A stretch of DNA of 64,000 bases from Diplolepis rosae (GCA_030998225.1 JAPYXD010000608.1:898501-962500), one strand, 5' to 3'. Counted from the first letter of the stretch, positions 9,825 through 21,121 are shown. Numbers and translations are program-made. Notes: a model not told the origin generated them from the sequence alone.

Positions 9825-10344
9825 ACTTGTCCAGCCAGAAGGACCTCAAAAATACAGCTAAACGGAGTGGGTATCGTGCAGATTGCACCAGGATGCTACT
9901 TGAGGAATAGCGGATTTAGCCTATCATCACCAGGTTCAAGAGCACAAGTGTCAGTGGTTACCTATGAGCCGTACCTCTACCTGAACCTATCCGAATTGTC
10001 GCCGATCCTGCTTCAGAACAAGAAACTTTTGACACTGACCCGAACTTCGAGAAAACAGCCTGAAGACACCCTGGATGAAGAAAGCAGGTTTGAAGACACT
10101 GATGAGACGTTGAACAAACTCGAAGAACAGCTGAACGAAATCAGTTCTCAAGAACAAAGACAAAGCAAAATCAAACAGACCGTCCTGACCCACGACTCCC
10201 GTGTTGGGATAGGACTCCTCTCAATGGGTTTAATAACCTACTTTTGTCGCGCCAAACTGATGACGGCAGTAACATGCTTGAATGTATATGCATATATGCA
10301 TGTGCCAATTATGCGTATGGCAAGAGAGATTGGTACCCAAAATA
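9825..10344 (+). pseudogene. Env-like fragment (C-terminal ectodomain and membrane segment)
   Basis: The frame is open from just after the TAA at 9822. It reads VGIVQIAPGC, a pattern like the Cys-containing stretch late in env-like proteins of insect gypsy elements, then a charged heptad-rich segment (through LNKLEEQLNEISS) and a hydrophobic segment (VGIGLLSMGLITYFC) that could span the membrane. The N-terminal part and any cleavage site are absent. From 10,345 the frame runs into an unrelated dispersed repeat, so its apparent C-terminus is not original. Assignment is by layout and motif only; a chance open frame is possible. Confidence 0.45.
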
Positions 10345-10632
10345 TACACTACCGTCGGGAATTGTGCGCACGGTTCTTGCGAGTGCTATTAAAAATCACT
10401 GCTGACTTTCAACCACAATATCTCGGGGAAAAGAAGAGATAGGGCATTTCTTAAAAAACAGTTGCAAAGCGTATGAAATTCCACGTCCAGTGATGCTCAA
10501 AAAATCTTTTTTTGACTTTCTGAAAATAATACAGCATGTGAGGAGTTAAAAAAAAAATTCAAGATTTTCTCAAATTATCTACCTCAACTTCAACTTTTAG
10601 CCTGACCTAGGGAAAATTTTTCCAAAATCTGA
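10345..10632 (+). repeat. Dispersed repeat, copy 1 (copy 2 at 63,258)
   Basis: From TACACTACCGTCGG through GACCTAGG and a T-rich end this stretch matches 63,258-63,543 in the same orientation with scattered substitutions and small indels. It includes CTATTAAAAATCACTGCTGA and TGAAAATAATACAGCA in both copies. No TIR, poly-A tail or target duplication is clear, so its class is unknown. Confidence 0.85.
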
Positions 10633-11039
10633 AAATTACACGGCATAGATTCTAAAATCTTACCTTTAATTTAAGCCAAGAAAACTTAGAAAATATTCAT
10701 GGGTACCCGAGATACGATTAAAAATGTTCAATCGTATCTGAGTTGAATTTTAATCGACGATCACGGTTCTCGGCCGGTTTGTTGCTAGCCTCCTTCGTTG
10801 AGGCAGGACCGAAAAGGCAAGGTGAGAATAGATCAATAGCCGAAAAAAAGATTCCACATAAAAATAAAATAAGGGACACGAAAATGTCCCACAGTTTGTA
10901 GCCTCCCCGTACATTTCTGTTTTTATTATATGAATAATAATTAATTATTTACAATATTTAATTATTTATTTTTACACCTACCACCCGTACGTAACACCGC
11001 TGGTTTTTATTTATTGTTTTTTGTTTATTTCGGAATTTT
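10633..11039. other. Unassigned region between the two gypsy elements
   Basis: No gene. It contains a short inverted repeat GGGACACGAAAATGTCCC at ~10,873 and a near-palindromic ATACGATT ... AATCGTAT at ~10,712-10,738. The 3' LTR of the minus-strand element should lie here, but I could not match it to a 5' LTR. Confidence 0.3.
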
Positions 11040-11199
11040 GTACATTAAACGTGTCTTCAACATTTTTATTTTCAAAAATTTCTTCAATACAAGAGTTTTC
11101 AGAGTTTTCTTCATTTTCAGGTTCTATATCAATTACTTCATCTTCAGAAGTAGAAAAATAATTTTCGCTTTCTTCTTCACATAATTTTGATTCTGAAAT

Positions 11200-11998
11200 A
11201 TCAAAAGCTATTTGCTATCTTTCGGTCCATATGAACGAAGTATTCTTTCTTAGAAGTTCATTAAGAGGGCTGGCAATTTTTGAAAATCCTTCGATAAATC
11301 TTCGATAATATCCTGCTAATCCTAAAATTTTTTTGACATTCTTTTGTGTTTTTGGAACTGGAAATTCTTTTACGGCAATTATTTTTTTTGGGTCTGGTCG
11401 AACTCCATTTTTATCAATGATATGACCTAAATATCCTATTTCGGGTCGTAAAAATTCAAATTTTTCTGGTTATAAATGAAGGTTTGCTTTTTGAAGACGT
11501 TGTATTAAATTATTCAATTTTTTCTCGTGTTCTTCTAATGTATACAAAGAGTTCTGTCTCCATTAATCCAGTTAAAGTAATATTCATTAACCTTTCAAAT
11601 GTTGCACGAGCGGTTTTTAAACCAAAAGTCATTCTATGAAATTCATAATGGCCATGACGTGTAGAAAATGCAGTTTTATAAGAGTCTTTAGGATTCCTCC
11701 GATTGTTTTTTCATTAAGTTTTCTGAAGTCAAGAACCATTCGCCATTTTACGTTACCTTTAGAATCAGGTTTTTTTTAGGAACAATCCAAACTGGAGTGT
11801 TATACGGTGATTGGAAAGGTTTTATTATTTCATTTTTTAATAATTCGTCAACTTGTTTTGTAATTTCTTCTTTGTGAACAGGGAGAAATCTACATTGTCT
11901 TGAAAAAATTGGAAAATCATCTATAGTTGGAATCGAACGTTGCAAAACGTTAGTAGCTTTAAGTGGTTCTCCTGGGATTTGAAATCTGTCTGCACTGT
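11200..11998 (-). pseudogene. RT fragments of gypsy element 2
   Basis: The minus-strand frame ending near 11,748 has PTIDDFPIFSRQ, QVDELLKNEIIKPF and SPYNTPVWIVPKK, the start of a gypsy RT. Further pieces in shifted frames carry a GHYEF(H)RM-like and LGHIIDKNGVRPDPKK stretch and GLAGYYRRFIEGFSK, the RT thumb. The polymerase core between is scrambled or lost, and the text jumps from FIWTE directly to an acidic tail, marking the deletion of RNase H and integrase. Confidence 0.8.
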
Positions 11999-12429
11999 TA
12001 ATTCTCTCACCGTTCTCTGACTGTTCTCTGACCGTTCTCTGACCTCGCATTATTATGGCTGAGAACGATTTAAAAAACATTTAAAACATTGGAGTTATGA
12101 TTCTGTGGCGAAATTTGGAATAGAAGGCAATGCAGTGGTTCACCATTTGCGGAACGTCTCCACCAACAGTAAACCTTCACGGTGGAGTCGTGCCGGCAAT
12201 TGTGAACAACTGCTCTGCCTTCAATGACAGGTATACGATGTTTTTCTATCTTTCTTCGCTAAAAAGTAAAATTATTGTATTTATTCCTACACCTGCTAAT
12301 TCAAATGTGATCGCAGAATCATAATTGCAATGCTTTAAATGTTTTTTTATCGTTTTTAGCCATGATAATGCGAGGTCAGAGAACGGTCACAGTATTCTCT
12401 GACCGTTATCTCAACCAGGTCCGCTAGGG
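11999..12429. mobile_element. TA-type MITE, family CCCTAGCGGACC, copy 1
   Basis: The right end reads GGTCCGCTAGGG. The interior carries clusters of TTCTCTGACCGTTCTCTG at one end and the inverse at the other, plus GTGGTTCACCATTTGCG and AGGTATACGATGTTTTTCT. The same interior and ends occur at 34,139-34,737 and, more diverged, at 27,781-28,267. The left ~40 bases of the terminal repeat are missing. It lies inside element 2 between RT and protease, so it is younger than that element. Confidence 0.8.
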
Positions 12430-12961
12430 TCATTACTGGTATTTCGTTTGTATTTGCAAATTTGATTTAACCTTCACCCTTGCAATATTTTACAATCGCG
12501 TCTCCGGTATAAATTCGTTTACCAATATATAGTCGAGGTATGTAACCTTCACTTTTTTCAGTATTTTCAATTCGAATGTAAAATTTCGTTACTGTTCTAG
12601 CTGGAATTTTTAATATTTGTGTTGATTTAAATGGATACAGTTTATTTTGTATTTCTAGACATTTTCATATATAATTTATTTTGACTTAATTTTCTCGAAA
12701 AAATTCTGAACCTAGAACTCCGTCTTCATCGATTGGAACTTCATTGGGAATCATATTCAGTATTGTTGGATATCCTAGAATGTTTATTTGTACTTGTCCC
12801 ATTGTGAAAAGTGGTAAATTATTTATTCCTGTAAGTTTTAACACTATTTTCTCATCTATTGGCAATTTACGGTTTACGGCATTTTGTTTAATCAAATTTC
12901 GACCAGCACCGGTATCTATCATCATGCGAGAAGGGCTTTGAAGGCCTTCTGCGCATATCAT
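12430..12961 (-). pseudogene. Retropepsin of gypsy element 2
   Basis: The minus-strand frame 12,961-12,686 reads MMIDTGAGRNLIKQNAV, the aspartic protease active site with the DTGA loop intact, then LGYPTI and GVLGSEFF, which matches the second conserved loop (ILGxDF). Homology continues past a stop to about 12,433 (YIPRLYIGKRIY). Unlike in element 1, the catalytic triplet is kept. Confidence 0.8.
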
Positions 12962-13089
12962 TATCGATGGAATTATACTTGGTTTGGGAACGCTTATTTT
13001 TATGGCTGGTTGATCGTTAGAAGTGGATGTTTCTGGTTATTACCTTATGCTTTCCTCAGTGCATCCGTACTGGGGAGAGCGTTTGAGTT

Positions 13090-14570
13090 TCCCGAATGTT
13101 GAGATTGTTGTTTACTGCATCTGATAATACAATTTGTTATAAAATGTCCTGTTTTTTACAATAATTGCATATGAATTCTGATTTTTGAGAATAATTTTGA
13201 TTAGGTCTACTTAATTGTTGATTTCTCATTTCACGTTGTCTATTTTGATTTGAAAATTATCTATGATTTGCATACCTGCTGTGATCTAGATTTTTTTGTC
13301 TATTATCATAATTTCTGTTTCTCGAAAAATTATTATTATTCTAATTATAGTATCTATTGCTGTTAGGATAATTATTTCTGTTATTTGAAACATTATTATA
13401 ATTTTTGTCCCTGTTCCTTAAAAGATTGTTATTCGGATCATTGTTTTGTGCAAAGTTATTTTTATTATAATTATTTTTTCTGTTTCCTAAAAAATGGTTA
13501 TTCCGATATTTATTTCTTGCAGAATTATTGCTATTATTCTCTCGTTGTTGGTAATTATTACTAAGCTGTTGATTTTGCATAACAAAATTAGGATTCTGTT
13601 TTTTTACATATTATACAATTTATGTTGTTATCGCGTGCAAAATTGATCCGAGTTGTTTTATTATTTCTATTATTTATGGAATCATCCATTTTTAATTAAT
13701 CTGAATTTTTATTTCTCCGTAGTGCGGAAGATGCTGCCAAATCTCTTTCTACGTTGATAGTGTCATTGAAAACTTCTTTAAATATTTCTTTTGTTTTTAC
13801 TCTAATATATAATTCAGGACGCAGACCACGTAAAAAAACATTGATTAACATGTCTTTGAAGGTTCCGTTTGAAGTTATTATCTATTTGTCCATTATTGTT
13901 AAGTCTATGAGCATCTTCGATTCTGTCGGCAATCTCCTTAATTCTAGCTGCATAGGACAGTTCGTTCTTTTTTTCCCACATATAGCTATTCCCTAATTCT
14001 CCTTGTAATTGATACACAATTTTTGCTGGGGCATATACTCTTTTGAGTTTTCCAATTAATTCTTCTATATTATTATTAGTTGACTCAAAGATACATTTTC
14101 TTGCTTCCCCTGATAATTTACTTCTCAATAATCGCGCTGAATTTTCTTGAGCTGCGGGTGTTGGCAGCATTGCCTTTGTCTCATAACATCCCTGAATAAA
14201 ATGTTATAACGGAATGTTACTTCCATCAAATAAGGGTACTACTTCTAACGCGTTGCGTAAGGATACTCGTTGACTACTAGGTAGGGCCATTTCGTTGTTT
14301 ATAATTGGATGAATGTTTTCTTCAGGATTGTTGGGAACAGATTGCTCTATTCACAAATAATACTTGAATTAGTTTTTGTACTCGAATTAAACCAATTATT
14401 CGAGTTTTTGTTAGTCATATTTTCAAAATTATCTTTAGTTGCCTTTTCCTTTACAGTAACTGTTCATTTTGGTTTAAGGGGACCAATTTGATTTTGTGCT
14501 ACAAATTTTGAAAGTTCAGTATTTTTCTTAACTTGACTGCGCGTAATAAGATTTTCTTGATTTTCTCGTC
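13090..14570 (-). pseudogene. gag: Gag of gypsy element 2
   Basis: The minus-strand frame 14,170-13,814 has a typical capsid C-terminal region (LRSKLSGEARKCIF, YQLQGELGNSY, RIKEIADRIEDAH), continuing in another frame with FLRGLRPELYIR. An Asn/Arg-rich linker follows (13,580-13,341, many NNN runs). Two CCHC zinc knuckles, near 13,610 and 13,160, are visible only with a frame change each, so both are broken. Gag packages the element RNA; this copy cannot. Confidence 0.75.
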
Positions 14571-14929
14571 CAGGTAAGTAAGTCGTCTTCAGGTAGCTCT
14601 GCCACGGAAACTCCCGTTCGCAAAGTAACCAGCTTAGTCTTAGCCCGGTGCGAGCTCCTCGATGTTACTCGAGTCCAACGCACCGGTCCGACTGCCCTAT
14701 CTGTATTAGCAGTGGCGCCCGTGTCGCTGATCGTAATTAATGGTGACCGTTCGACGAATCTAAAAAGGACTTACAGTCTTTTGTGCTGTTTTTGTTCTCG
14801 TTTCAACTCGAATTAGAACTTAGTTAAAATTTTAGAATCAAAGAAGTACGAGATTAGACAGACTTGACTCAAGCACAAAATCCTATATAATCTTTGTACT
14901 TTCAGAAATTCAGGTAATAAAATTTCAAG
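14571..14929. other. Leader-like DNA of gypsy element 2
   Basis: No gene. AGTGGCGCCCGTGTC at ~14,711 and AATGGTGACCGTTCG at ~14,739 resemble primer-binding sites (TGGCGnCCGTGAC in some insect elements), but on the plus strand, opposite to gag. I therefore do not call a PBS. Confidence 0.3.
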
Positions 14930-15330
14930 TAAAATAATTCGTTTGATCACTTAGATTAGCCTCAAGGTCAAATTCCTGCGTGAATCAATAGAATTTATTT
15001 TATTTTAACACAGTTTGTACAAGAATAACAAGATAATAACAAGAAATAAGAAATTTAAACAATTTTTCAAATAAAATAATTATTTAATCACTTAGGCTAG
15101 CATCAAGGTCAGATCCTATTGTGATTTGATAAAATTATTTTATTTTAACAAGATCTGTGTGTAAAATTTCAAATAAAATAAATTGATTATTTAATCACTC
15201 AGGTTAACCTCGAGGTCAAATCTCTTTGTGGTTTTATTAAATTCATTTCATTTTAACAAAATATGTGTGTAAAATTCCAAATAAAACAAAATGATTATTT
15301 AATCACCCAGGTTAGCGAATCGGATAAATA
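14930..15330 (-). repeat. Four tandem ~108-bp repeat units upstream of gypsy element 2
   Basis: AATCACTYAGGTTAGCCTC-like cores lie at about 14,945, 15,086, 15,193 and 15,301, each followed by ATTTTATTTTAAC-like runs. Spacing is 107-108 bases for the last three and about 140 for the first. The inverse of the core is the unit at 377 and 496. The last unit is cut off after the core. Confidence 0.85.
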
Positions 15331-16904
15331 TTAATTGTAATTTGTTAACTTGCGATTCCTAGTAATTATAAAATTTTCGATTTCCCATTCTCTGATTTTA
15401 GTGTTTCCCGGCCGATGCACCAAAAAAGAGATTGGGTATGTTACGTCAGAAACGTAACACTTCTCTTCTTTAAAGATTTCCTCGTTTTATGTAAGGATCG
15501 GAAGGATCCTCTCCAAGGGATGAGGAATGGTCAATGAATAAGACGGGTTGATCATATAAAATATATTTATTAACATAAAAATTATCTTAAGTAAGCACCA
15601 TGGAAAAATGAAAATGCACATATAAAATTTAAGGTATTTAGTATTTACCCTGGGTTGGAAATAAATAGGTATTGAAATGAGTCCATTAGATTGTATGTGG
15701 TAACTCGAGTCCTCACTTCGTAGACGTTTAGACGAATTTAAATTTAAATTTACACTGGAAGCGAAAAACCACTATGACATACCACACTCATATTTCAACC
15801 AGTTTTTTGAAATTAGACGTGGCTGCTTACATAAAAAACACTGCCTTTTTAGATTTTGCATAAAGAAAGACGTATTTTTATAATTTTCAGTGAAAATTTG
15901 CAGTTACGCTAATCTACAATTTCAACTACTTGGACTGGAAATACTGTATCTGCTACAAAAACTTTTGAACAATTGTAAATCACTCAGTATCATTAGAAAA
16001 GAAAAATAAAATATCCAATTTTCTATATATGTAGATAAATCTGTTAAATGATATATAAGAATATCAAAATTTGCATTTATCAAACTGTAGATAAATTCTT
16101 ATATTATGTCACACATTCTAACTAATAGTTTGTACGAATTTTTTTCAAAAAAATTCCTTAATTTCTTAATTATGAGATTTATTATTATTTGCATAATTTA
16201 TGATTTTGTTACATAAATTATTGACATTTTATAACTTTATTACATAAATTGATATCAGTTAATGGGTATAAAAAAGGGAACACTATTTTCTGGTGAAGTT
16301 TGTACTTTTTAATTCACATAAGGCAATCACATTTTTTATTACATTTGGTATTTTTTGATTAGAATAACAATTAAAATGATAGTTAAGCTATTGAATCACA
16401 AGTTTTTAAAACTCTTTATAGTTATTCAAAAGTAACACTTTCACGGAGACTTAATTCCTGATCACATTTTTTTAGAGCCTTATTCACTTATCATAGAAAT
16501 TAATATTTAAGAAAATATTTAAGATAATGAGTCGAAACGAAAGAAAGTCAAACGAAATTTTAAGGATTCCACTTAAAACAAATACATTGTATCTACTAAT
16601 CATAATCTTATAATTTTAAACATAAATATTTGAAATTTATAGCAATACAGGTACCGTATTTATAAAACACTACTATATTTTATGTAAAAGCTTAATTGAA
16701 CGGCGCTCATGCGTAGCATGACGCGGACTCCCATTTTCAACTTACGCTTCGTTCCATTTTCATAGTCTATTTATCTCTTTATCTCAATTTTGACAAAAAT
16801 TCCAGATACGCTCAGTTTAATTTGCACGGCAGAACTGTCTTCGTATGAGTTCCACCATTATTATTTACAAGTCATTGCAAGCATTTAACAATATAACTCC
16901 GCCA
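15331..16904. other. AT-rich region without visible genes
   Basis: At 15,438-15,458 there is a palindrome, TGTTACGTC ... AACGTAACA, of the kind seen at LTR ends. The rest is AT-rich sequence with no open frame above chance and no repeat that I can see. Confidence 0.5.
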
Positions 16905-18044
16905 TTGCCGGTCCCAAGCCCGGATGGGAAAGGAGGAGGGGACACACAGACAGCAACATGACTCTACATACTTACAGCGACACTGAACGCAACACACCTA
17001 AAACCCGAGAGGGCATTTTGCGAGAGGGCTGCGTCTCGCCCAGAGGAATGCGTGAAGCCATGCACGGAGCAAAGGCGTCCAGCAGCCCGCCAACGGTAAT
17101 AGCCGAAAGGACTCTGCCCGCAGCTGGGCTGCCGCCGTCAGGGTGGTCGTCAAGGGAGCCCTATAGACAGGTTTTTCCCTAGCGGTGGACCTGCCAGGCA
17201 CACGCGTTGGAATGGTTTCTCCGCAACCTTTAAGCGCGTGAGGTCGCGGTGTAGAGCAAAAGCATCAAGAGACCTTGAACAGGATCTTTGATGCCGCATG
17301 AGTAGACACGGTGTGAATGCGCGGGGCCCCTTAATCGGCTTATCGACCCAAATGTGCTTGCGGCGATGACGCTGAACTTCCCTCGTGCCCTCTCGCGGTC
17401 ACATCACAACCACATGCACGATACCGACACCCACACATATCAGAATGAATCCACTGCTGAGTGAATGGGTTGCGGCCGGCGCCTGGTGGATATTCCCGAT
17501 AGACTAGCCAAGGGAGAAGTAGTGGCCTCCCGACCAGGGTAGGACGCGATGTCAGTACCTTACCTCTGTGGAAGTAATATGGGTAAATGTAAGTCCCTCC
17601 GGTGTTCGGCCACGACGGGCAAAGATCCCGTGAAACTACATGTTAAACTGGGAAAACCGCTGACGTTTCTATTGTCTGGAGCCATTTTCGGGGTTGAAAT
17701 CACGGACGTCCGGGCGCAGGAATGAAGGATTACCTGGTCAGTATTTCCTTATATCCGACGCTGCGTAGGATAAATCGCACACCATCTAGCCTGAAGTCCG
17801 GGCCAGGTGTCGGGGCAGACCCGGCACCGCTTAGTCGATAGGGGTGACGTTAAACCTTTAACATCATTATGGCGCGGGCCTATCCCGTAACCTTCTTACT
17901 AGCTTCATTTAATGTGCCGATAGGATCGACTATCCCATAAGCCACTTCTCGGTTTCGGCGCACATAACTAGGGATCTATACAGGCCCTACTGCGGTAGGG
18001 CTCCCATGATGGGCGAACCGTCGTAAGACACGACAGAAATAAAT

Positions 18045-18441
18045 ATGAATTTTAAAAAATAAAGGAGGTGAAGAGGTGAGGGCGCCAGATACGCCCTCAT
18101 ACACTTCTCCAGGAGCTGAGGAATGGAAAGACCTCCTTCAGCCCCTGAAGGAGCAAAGTGTGAAAATGGAAAAGTTGGCCAGGGCTCTCAGCGTTATCCA
18201 GCAGGGTATACTGAGAAAGAACCAGGCAGTCGGTCAGAGAGCCGACGTTAAGTCTTTAGTCACGAAGAGGTCCCTTGAAGTTAGGTACCTTGACGAGACC
18301 GTCACAAGGGAAGAGGTTGTGGCCGCGCTCTGTATCGCCCTGGGCAAGCCAGACCTCGGGGACCAGTGCAGGCTGTATAAGCGCTCCGGCGGTGTGCAGA
18401 CTGCGGTAGTCTATTTAATCGAGGCGGAGCTCGAAGCTTGA
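18045..18441 (+). pseudogene. LINE ORF1 (Gag-like), copy 1, truncated
   Basis: An ATG at 18,045 meets a stop at 18,060-18,062; the homologous frame then runs 18,076-18,441. It has LKEQSVKMEKLARALSVIQQ (coiled-coil-like) and TREEVVAALCIALGKPDL, followed by QCRLYKRSGGVQTAVV, both also found in copy 2 (39,613-40,373). About 340 bases of the middle (basic linker and part of the RNA-binding domain) are absent. The protein would bind LINE RNA. Confidence 0.75.
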
Positions 18442-18915
18442 TCGGGCTCGGTAATCTAAGGGTGGGGTGAGTGAACTGCCGCATCTGGGAGCATGTGCAT
18501 TAGTGAGCAACACAAATGGTCTGAAAACTCTGCTTGGTACCAGGATACATCACGGAGGGCTGAGATTCTTGTTTGTAGCCCTGATTTGAGCATCCGGGAT
18601 TCCCTGGAGACTGACGCGGGGTTCGTTTGGGTGGAGGTGCCGGGAGTGCGTGTGTACAGCTGCTACTTCTCTCCCAACGATCCTTTCAAGATCTTCGAGA
18701 CCCAGATCCTCCTCCTTGAAGAAAGTCTCAGAGAGGCTAGTGGGCGGCCCCTTATCGCGGGCGACTTTAATAGTAAGTCGCCCGAGTGGGGCGAAGCCCG
18801 TCTAGACAGATGGGGGATCTTGGTTAGCGAGATAGCCCCTAGGAATGACATGATTGTATTAAATCAGGGCAGGGATTTTACGTTCAGACGAGGAGCGGGG
18901 GGGGGGGCAGGCTAA
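18442..18915 (+). pseudogene. LINE ORF2 endonuclease fragment, copy 1
   Basis: After CRIWEHV at ~18,478 the sequence jumps into the endonuclease, skipping the ORF1 zinc knuckles and ORF2 start that copy 2 keeps. The frame 18,493-18,915 has the INEQHKWSE-equivalent start, FVWVEVPGVRVYSCYFSP and AGDFNSKSPEWGE, the latter being the conserved catalytic GDFN of exo-endo-phosphatase nucleases. It ends in a G run and stops. The enzyme nicks target DNA for LINE insertion. Confidence 0.85.
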
Positions 18916-20830
18916 TAGATGAGCTTGGTTGGGCTAATTCTGCTGGGTCGTTGGAAGACACCGTGCGGGCGGCGAGGCGGAAAGTGGTCACAGCCTGTGA
19001 CCACTCGATGTCTCGACGAGGGCACGATCGTACTGGGGACTCAATGTACTGATGGAACGATCAGTTGTTTGTCCTGCATCAGGAATGCCTCGTAGCACTG
19101 GGGATCGAAGGGGTTGCCGAACGAGATCCTCAAAGAGGTGATCGGGGTATACCCGGAGATCCTCCTAGAAGTCTTCAACTCCTGTCTTCGGGAGGGAAAG
19201 TTCTTCGCAGACTGGAAGAAGCAGAGATTGGTCCTGCTGAGGAAGGACAACAAACGTCTAGGGCACGCCTCTTCGTATAGACCAATATGTTCATTGGATA
19301 CAATGGGTAAACTTCTGGAGGAAATTATCCTACAAAGACTACAGGGTCACATGGTCCGCGAGAATGGTCTATCGGAAAACCAGGTCGGCTTTCGGAAAGG
19401 CAGATCCACAGTTGACGCCATCCAGTCCGTGGTGGACATCGCCACTAAAGTAAGAAGAGGAACTGGTAAGCATAAGGGATTCTGCGCGTTGATTAGCATT
19501 GACATACGCAATGCGTTGAATACCGCGAGATGAAACATCTGCATCGAGGCCATGGTGCGGAAAAAGGTTCCAGACTACCTGTTGAGAATGATAGATGACT
19601 ATCTGAGCGACAGGTGGGTGATATACGATGGCGACAAATGGTCTCTCAAGGAAATGACATGTGGCGCCATTAAAGGGTCGCGGGTAAGTCCACTTGTTTG
19701 AAACGTTATGTACGACGATTTCCTGCGCATGAACCTGCCTGCTGGAACGAGCATCATCGGCTTCGCGGATGACGCACTTGTCATGTGCGCTGCTGACAAC
19801 GTCGGAATTCTGTAGCTGAGGATCAATAAAAGTCTGTGGCGGACAAAGCGTTGGTTAGATAGCAGAGGCCTGAAAATGGCCCCTGAAAAGGCCGAGGCTT
19901 TGCCGGTCACAGACCGAAGATAATTCCAATATCCGAAGATCGTTCTCAGGGAACATGAAATCGAGTGGAAAAAGAGCATTAAGTACCTGGGAATGCAGTT
20001 GGATCGAAGGCTTAGCTTCGGTGAACACCTGCAGATCGCGACTGCCAAAGCCATCCAATGTGGGGTTGCCCTGACTCGGCTCATGCCCAGCATTGGTGGA
20101 CCCAGGGAAGCTAAGAGAAGGTTGGAGGCAGCTCCGATCTGGACAAGTCCCCTTAACAACCATGATATCCTGAAGAAGCTATTCTCGGCACAGAGGGATG
20201 TGGTGATGAGAATTATCTCAGCATACCGAACTGTGTCGACGAGCGCCGTGCTGGTCCTGGCGAGCGTCCCACCAATAGATTTATTGGCGGAGGAAAGGAA
20301 AGAGACCTTTCTGCTCCGTAAGGAGCTCACCTGCTTAACCAACCTGCAGGAAATCGCTCGCGCGAAGGAGGCCATCCGCAAGGATGGAAGGAGCAGACTC
20401 GTCGAGAAATGGCAGACGAGATGGCATGGTGACCAATCCGGGAGATGGACACACCGTCTAATCCCGGAGTTCACCACCTACCTGGATAGAAAGCACGGTC
20501 AAGTCGGTTTTTACCCGACGCAAGCGTTTTCACGCCATGGCTGCTTTAATGCGTACCTGAAGCGCTTCAAGAAAAGAGATGACGAGTCGTGTAGCCACTG
20601 CTGATCCCTTATGGACAATGCAGAGCACACACTCTTTTTCTGTGCCAGGTGGGGCATGGCAAGAGAGGCTATCGGTCGGGAAGTGGGCGCACAACTCACC
20701 CCTGACACGATGGTCTCTCTCATCCTCCAGTCTGATAAAAAATGGTTACTTATCGAGTCATTTGTCACCTGGGTTTTAACAGGTATGTCTAGACTCGTCC
20801 TAGGAGAGTACTGTACAACGTCTATAAAAG
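18916..20830 (+). pseudogene. LINE ORF2 reverse transcriptase and C-terminal zinc motif, copy 1
   Basis: The frame 19,114-19,533 has PNEILKEVI, SSYRPICSLDTMGKLLE and SENQVGFRKGRSTVDAI, the LINE RT fingers. Palm motif GFADDALVM is at 19,759-19,785. Homology continues with KYLGMQLDRRLSFGEHL (19,978 on) to 20,604, then past a TGA to DNAEHTLFFCARW, giving the CxxC...H...C motif typical of R1-type LINE tails. Stops and frame changes at 19,534, 19,700 and 20,604 make it nonfunctional, although the catalytic Asp pair is present. Confidence 0.88.
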
Positions 20831-20910
20831 ATTTCGCCATTTTTCCTCCTCACCAGAAAAAAAAAAAAAAAAAGTATTTAACAATACATTGTCCGTGATT
20901 GTCCGTTATC

Positions 20911-21121
20911 ATGGATAAAAGATACGTAATTCAGTGTGCTGTTCGTGGGTGTATACCACCAAAAAGCGTTAAAAGGAAAGTGTGCCCATTCATCGGTTTC
21001 TGAAGAGAGGAGATGCTGGACAATGATGGATAGAAGCTTGCGTGAACACTTGTCGAGATTAGAATACCTGCAAGTAGTGGAAAGGCAATATTTTGTTTGT
21101 CATCGACATTTCGATGAATAG
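20911..21121 (+). pseudogene. THAP-type zinc finger fragment, frameshifted
   Basis: ATG 20,911 opens a frame with QCAVRGC and then a stop at ~21,000; the other half (VCHRHFDE, ending in TAG 21,119-21,121) is in a shifted frame. CxxxxC and, ~50 residues later, CxxH is the THAP C2CH zinc layout, a DNA-binding domain found in P-element transposases and some host proteins. Nothing recognisable as a transposase follows, so this is a severed domain just behind the LINE tail. Confidence 0.6.

Larger units (their letters stand above)
1978..10344 (+). mobile_element. Ty3/gypsy-like LTR retroelement 1, decayed, dual RNase H, env-like tail
   Basis: Order on the plus strand: gag (1978-3074 and degraded tail), retropepsin remnant (~3290), reverse transcriptase (3806-4500), gypsy-type RNase H (~4520-4980), a second cellular-type RNase H (within 4958-6334), an unidentified domain (6488-6892), integrase (6962-8124), and after ~1.7 kb of unassigned DNA an env-like fragment (9825-10,344). 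Gag-PR-RT-RNH-IN-env order is that of Ty3/gypsy elements of the errantivirus kind. Frameshifts and stops in every domain except the second RNase H core show it is dead. I did not locate a matching LTR pair, so the ends are uncertain and the env-like piece could belong to a different insertion. Confidence 0.8.
11040..14570 (-). mobile_element. Ty3/gypsy-like LTR retroelement 2, internally deleted
   Basis: Reading on the minus strand: gag (from ~14,570), two broken CCHC knuckles, retropepsin (12,961-12,686), the start of RT (12,080) and later RT pieces down to ~11,250, then an acidic tail (SEDEVIDIEPENEEN) ending near 11,040. RNase H and integrase are missing. The upstream repeats at 14,930-15,330 match those of element 1 in inverse orientation, so the two elements are related and lie tail to tail. 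A TA-type MITE interrupts it between protease and RT. Confidence 0.8.
17241..20873 (+). mobile_element. R1-clade LINE, copy 1, internally deleted, poly-A tail
   Basis: From 17,241 to ~18,040 a GC-rich 5' UTR matches the inverse of 40,400-41,190. Then come ORF1 (18,076-18,441), pieces of ORF2 (endonuclease, RT, C-terminal zinc motif) and a 3' end TTTTTCCTCCTCACC followed by a 17-base A run (20,857-20,873). Sequence upstream to ~16,905 is also GC-rich and may be more 5' UTR, but copy 2 lacks it. Compared with copy 2 it lacks parts of ORF1, the zinc knuckles plus the start of the endonuclease, and the endonuclease-RT junction. The clade call is by ORF layout and motif feel. Confidence 0.85.

Noticed and set aside
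14705..14760. Primer-binding-site-like TGGCGCCCGTG and TGGTGACCGTTCG
   Set aside because: They read on the plus strand, while the neighbouring gag-pol is on the minus strand, and no LTR pair was found.
16958..17201. Short frames in the LINE 5' UTR (also 40,790-41,261)
   Set aside because: GC-driven frames in a known non-coding LINE part, not conserved between the two copies.
19599..20477. 292-residue minus-strand open frame
   Set aside because: Antisense shadow of the LINE RT on the plus strand.
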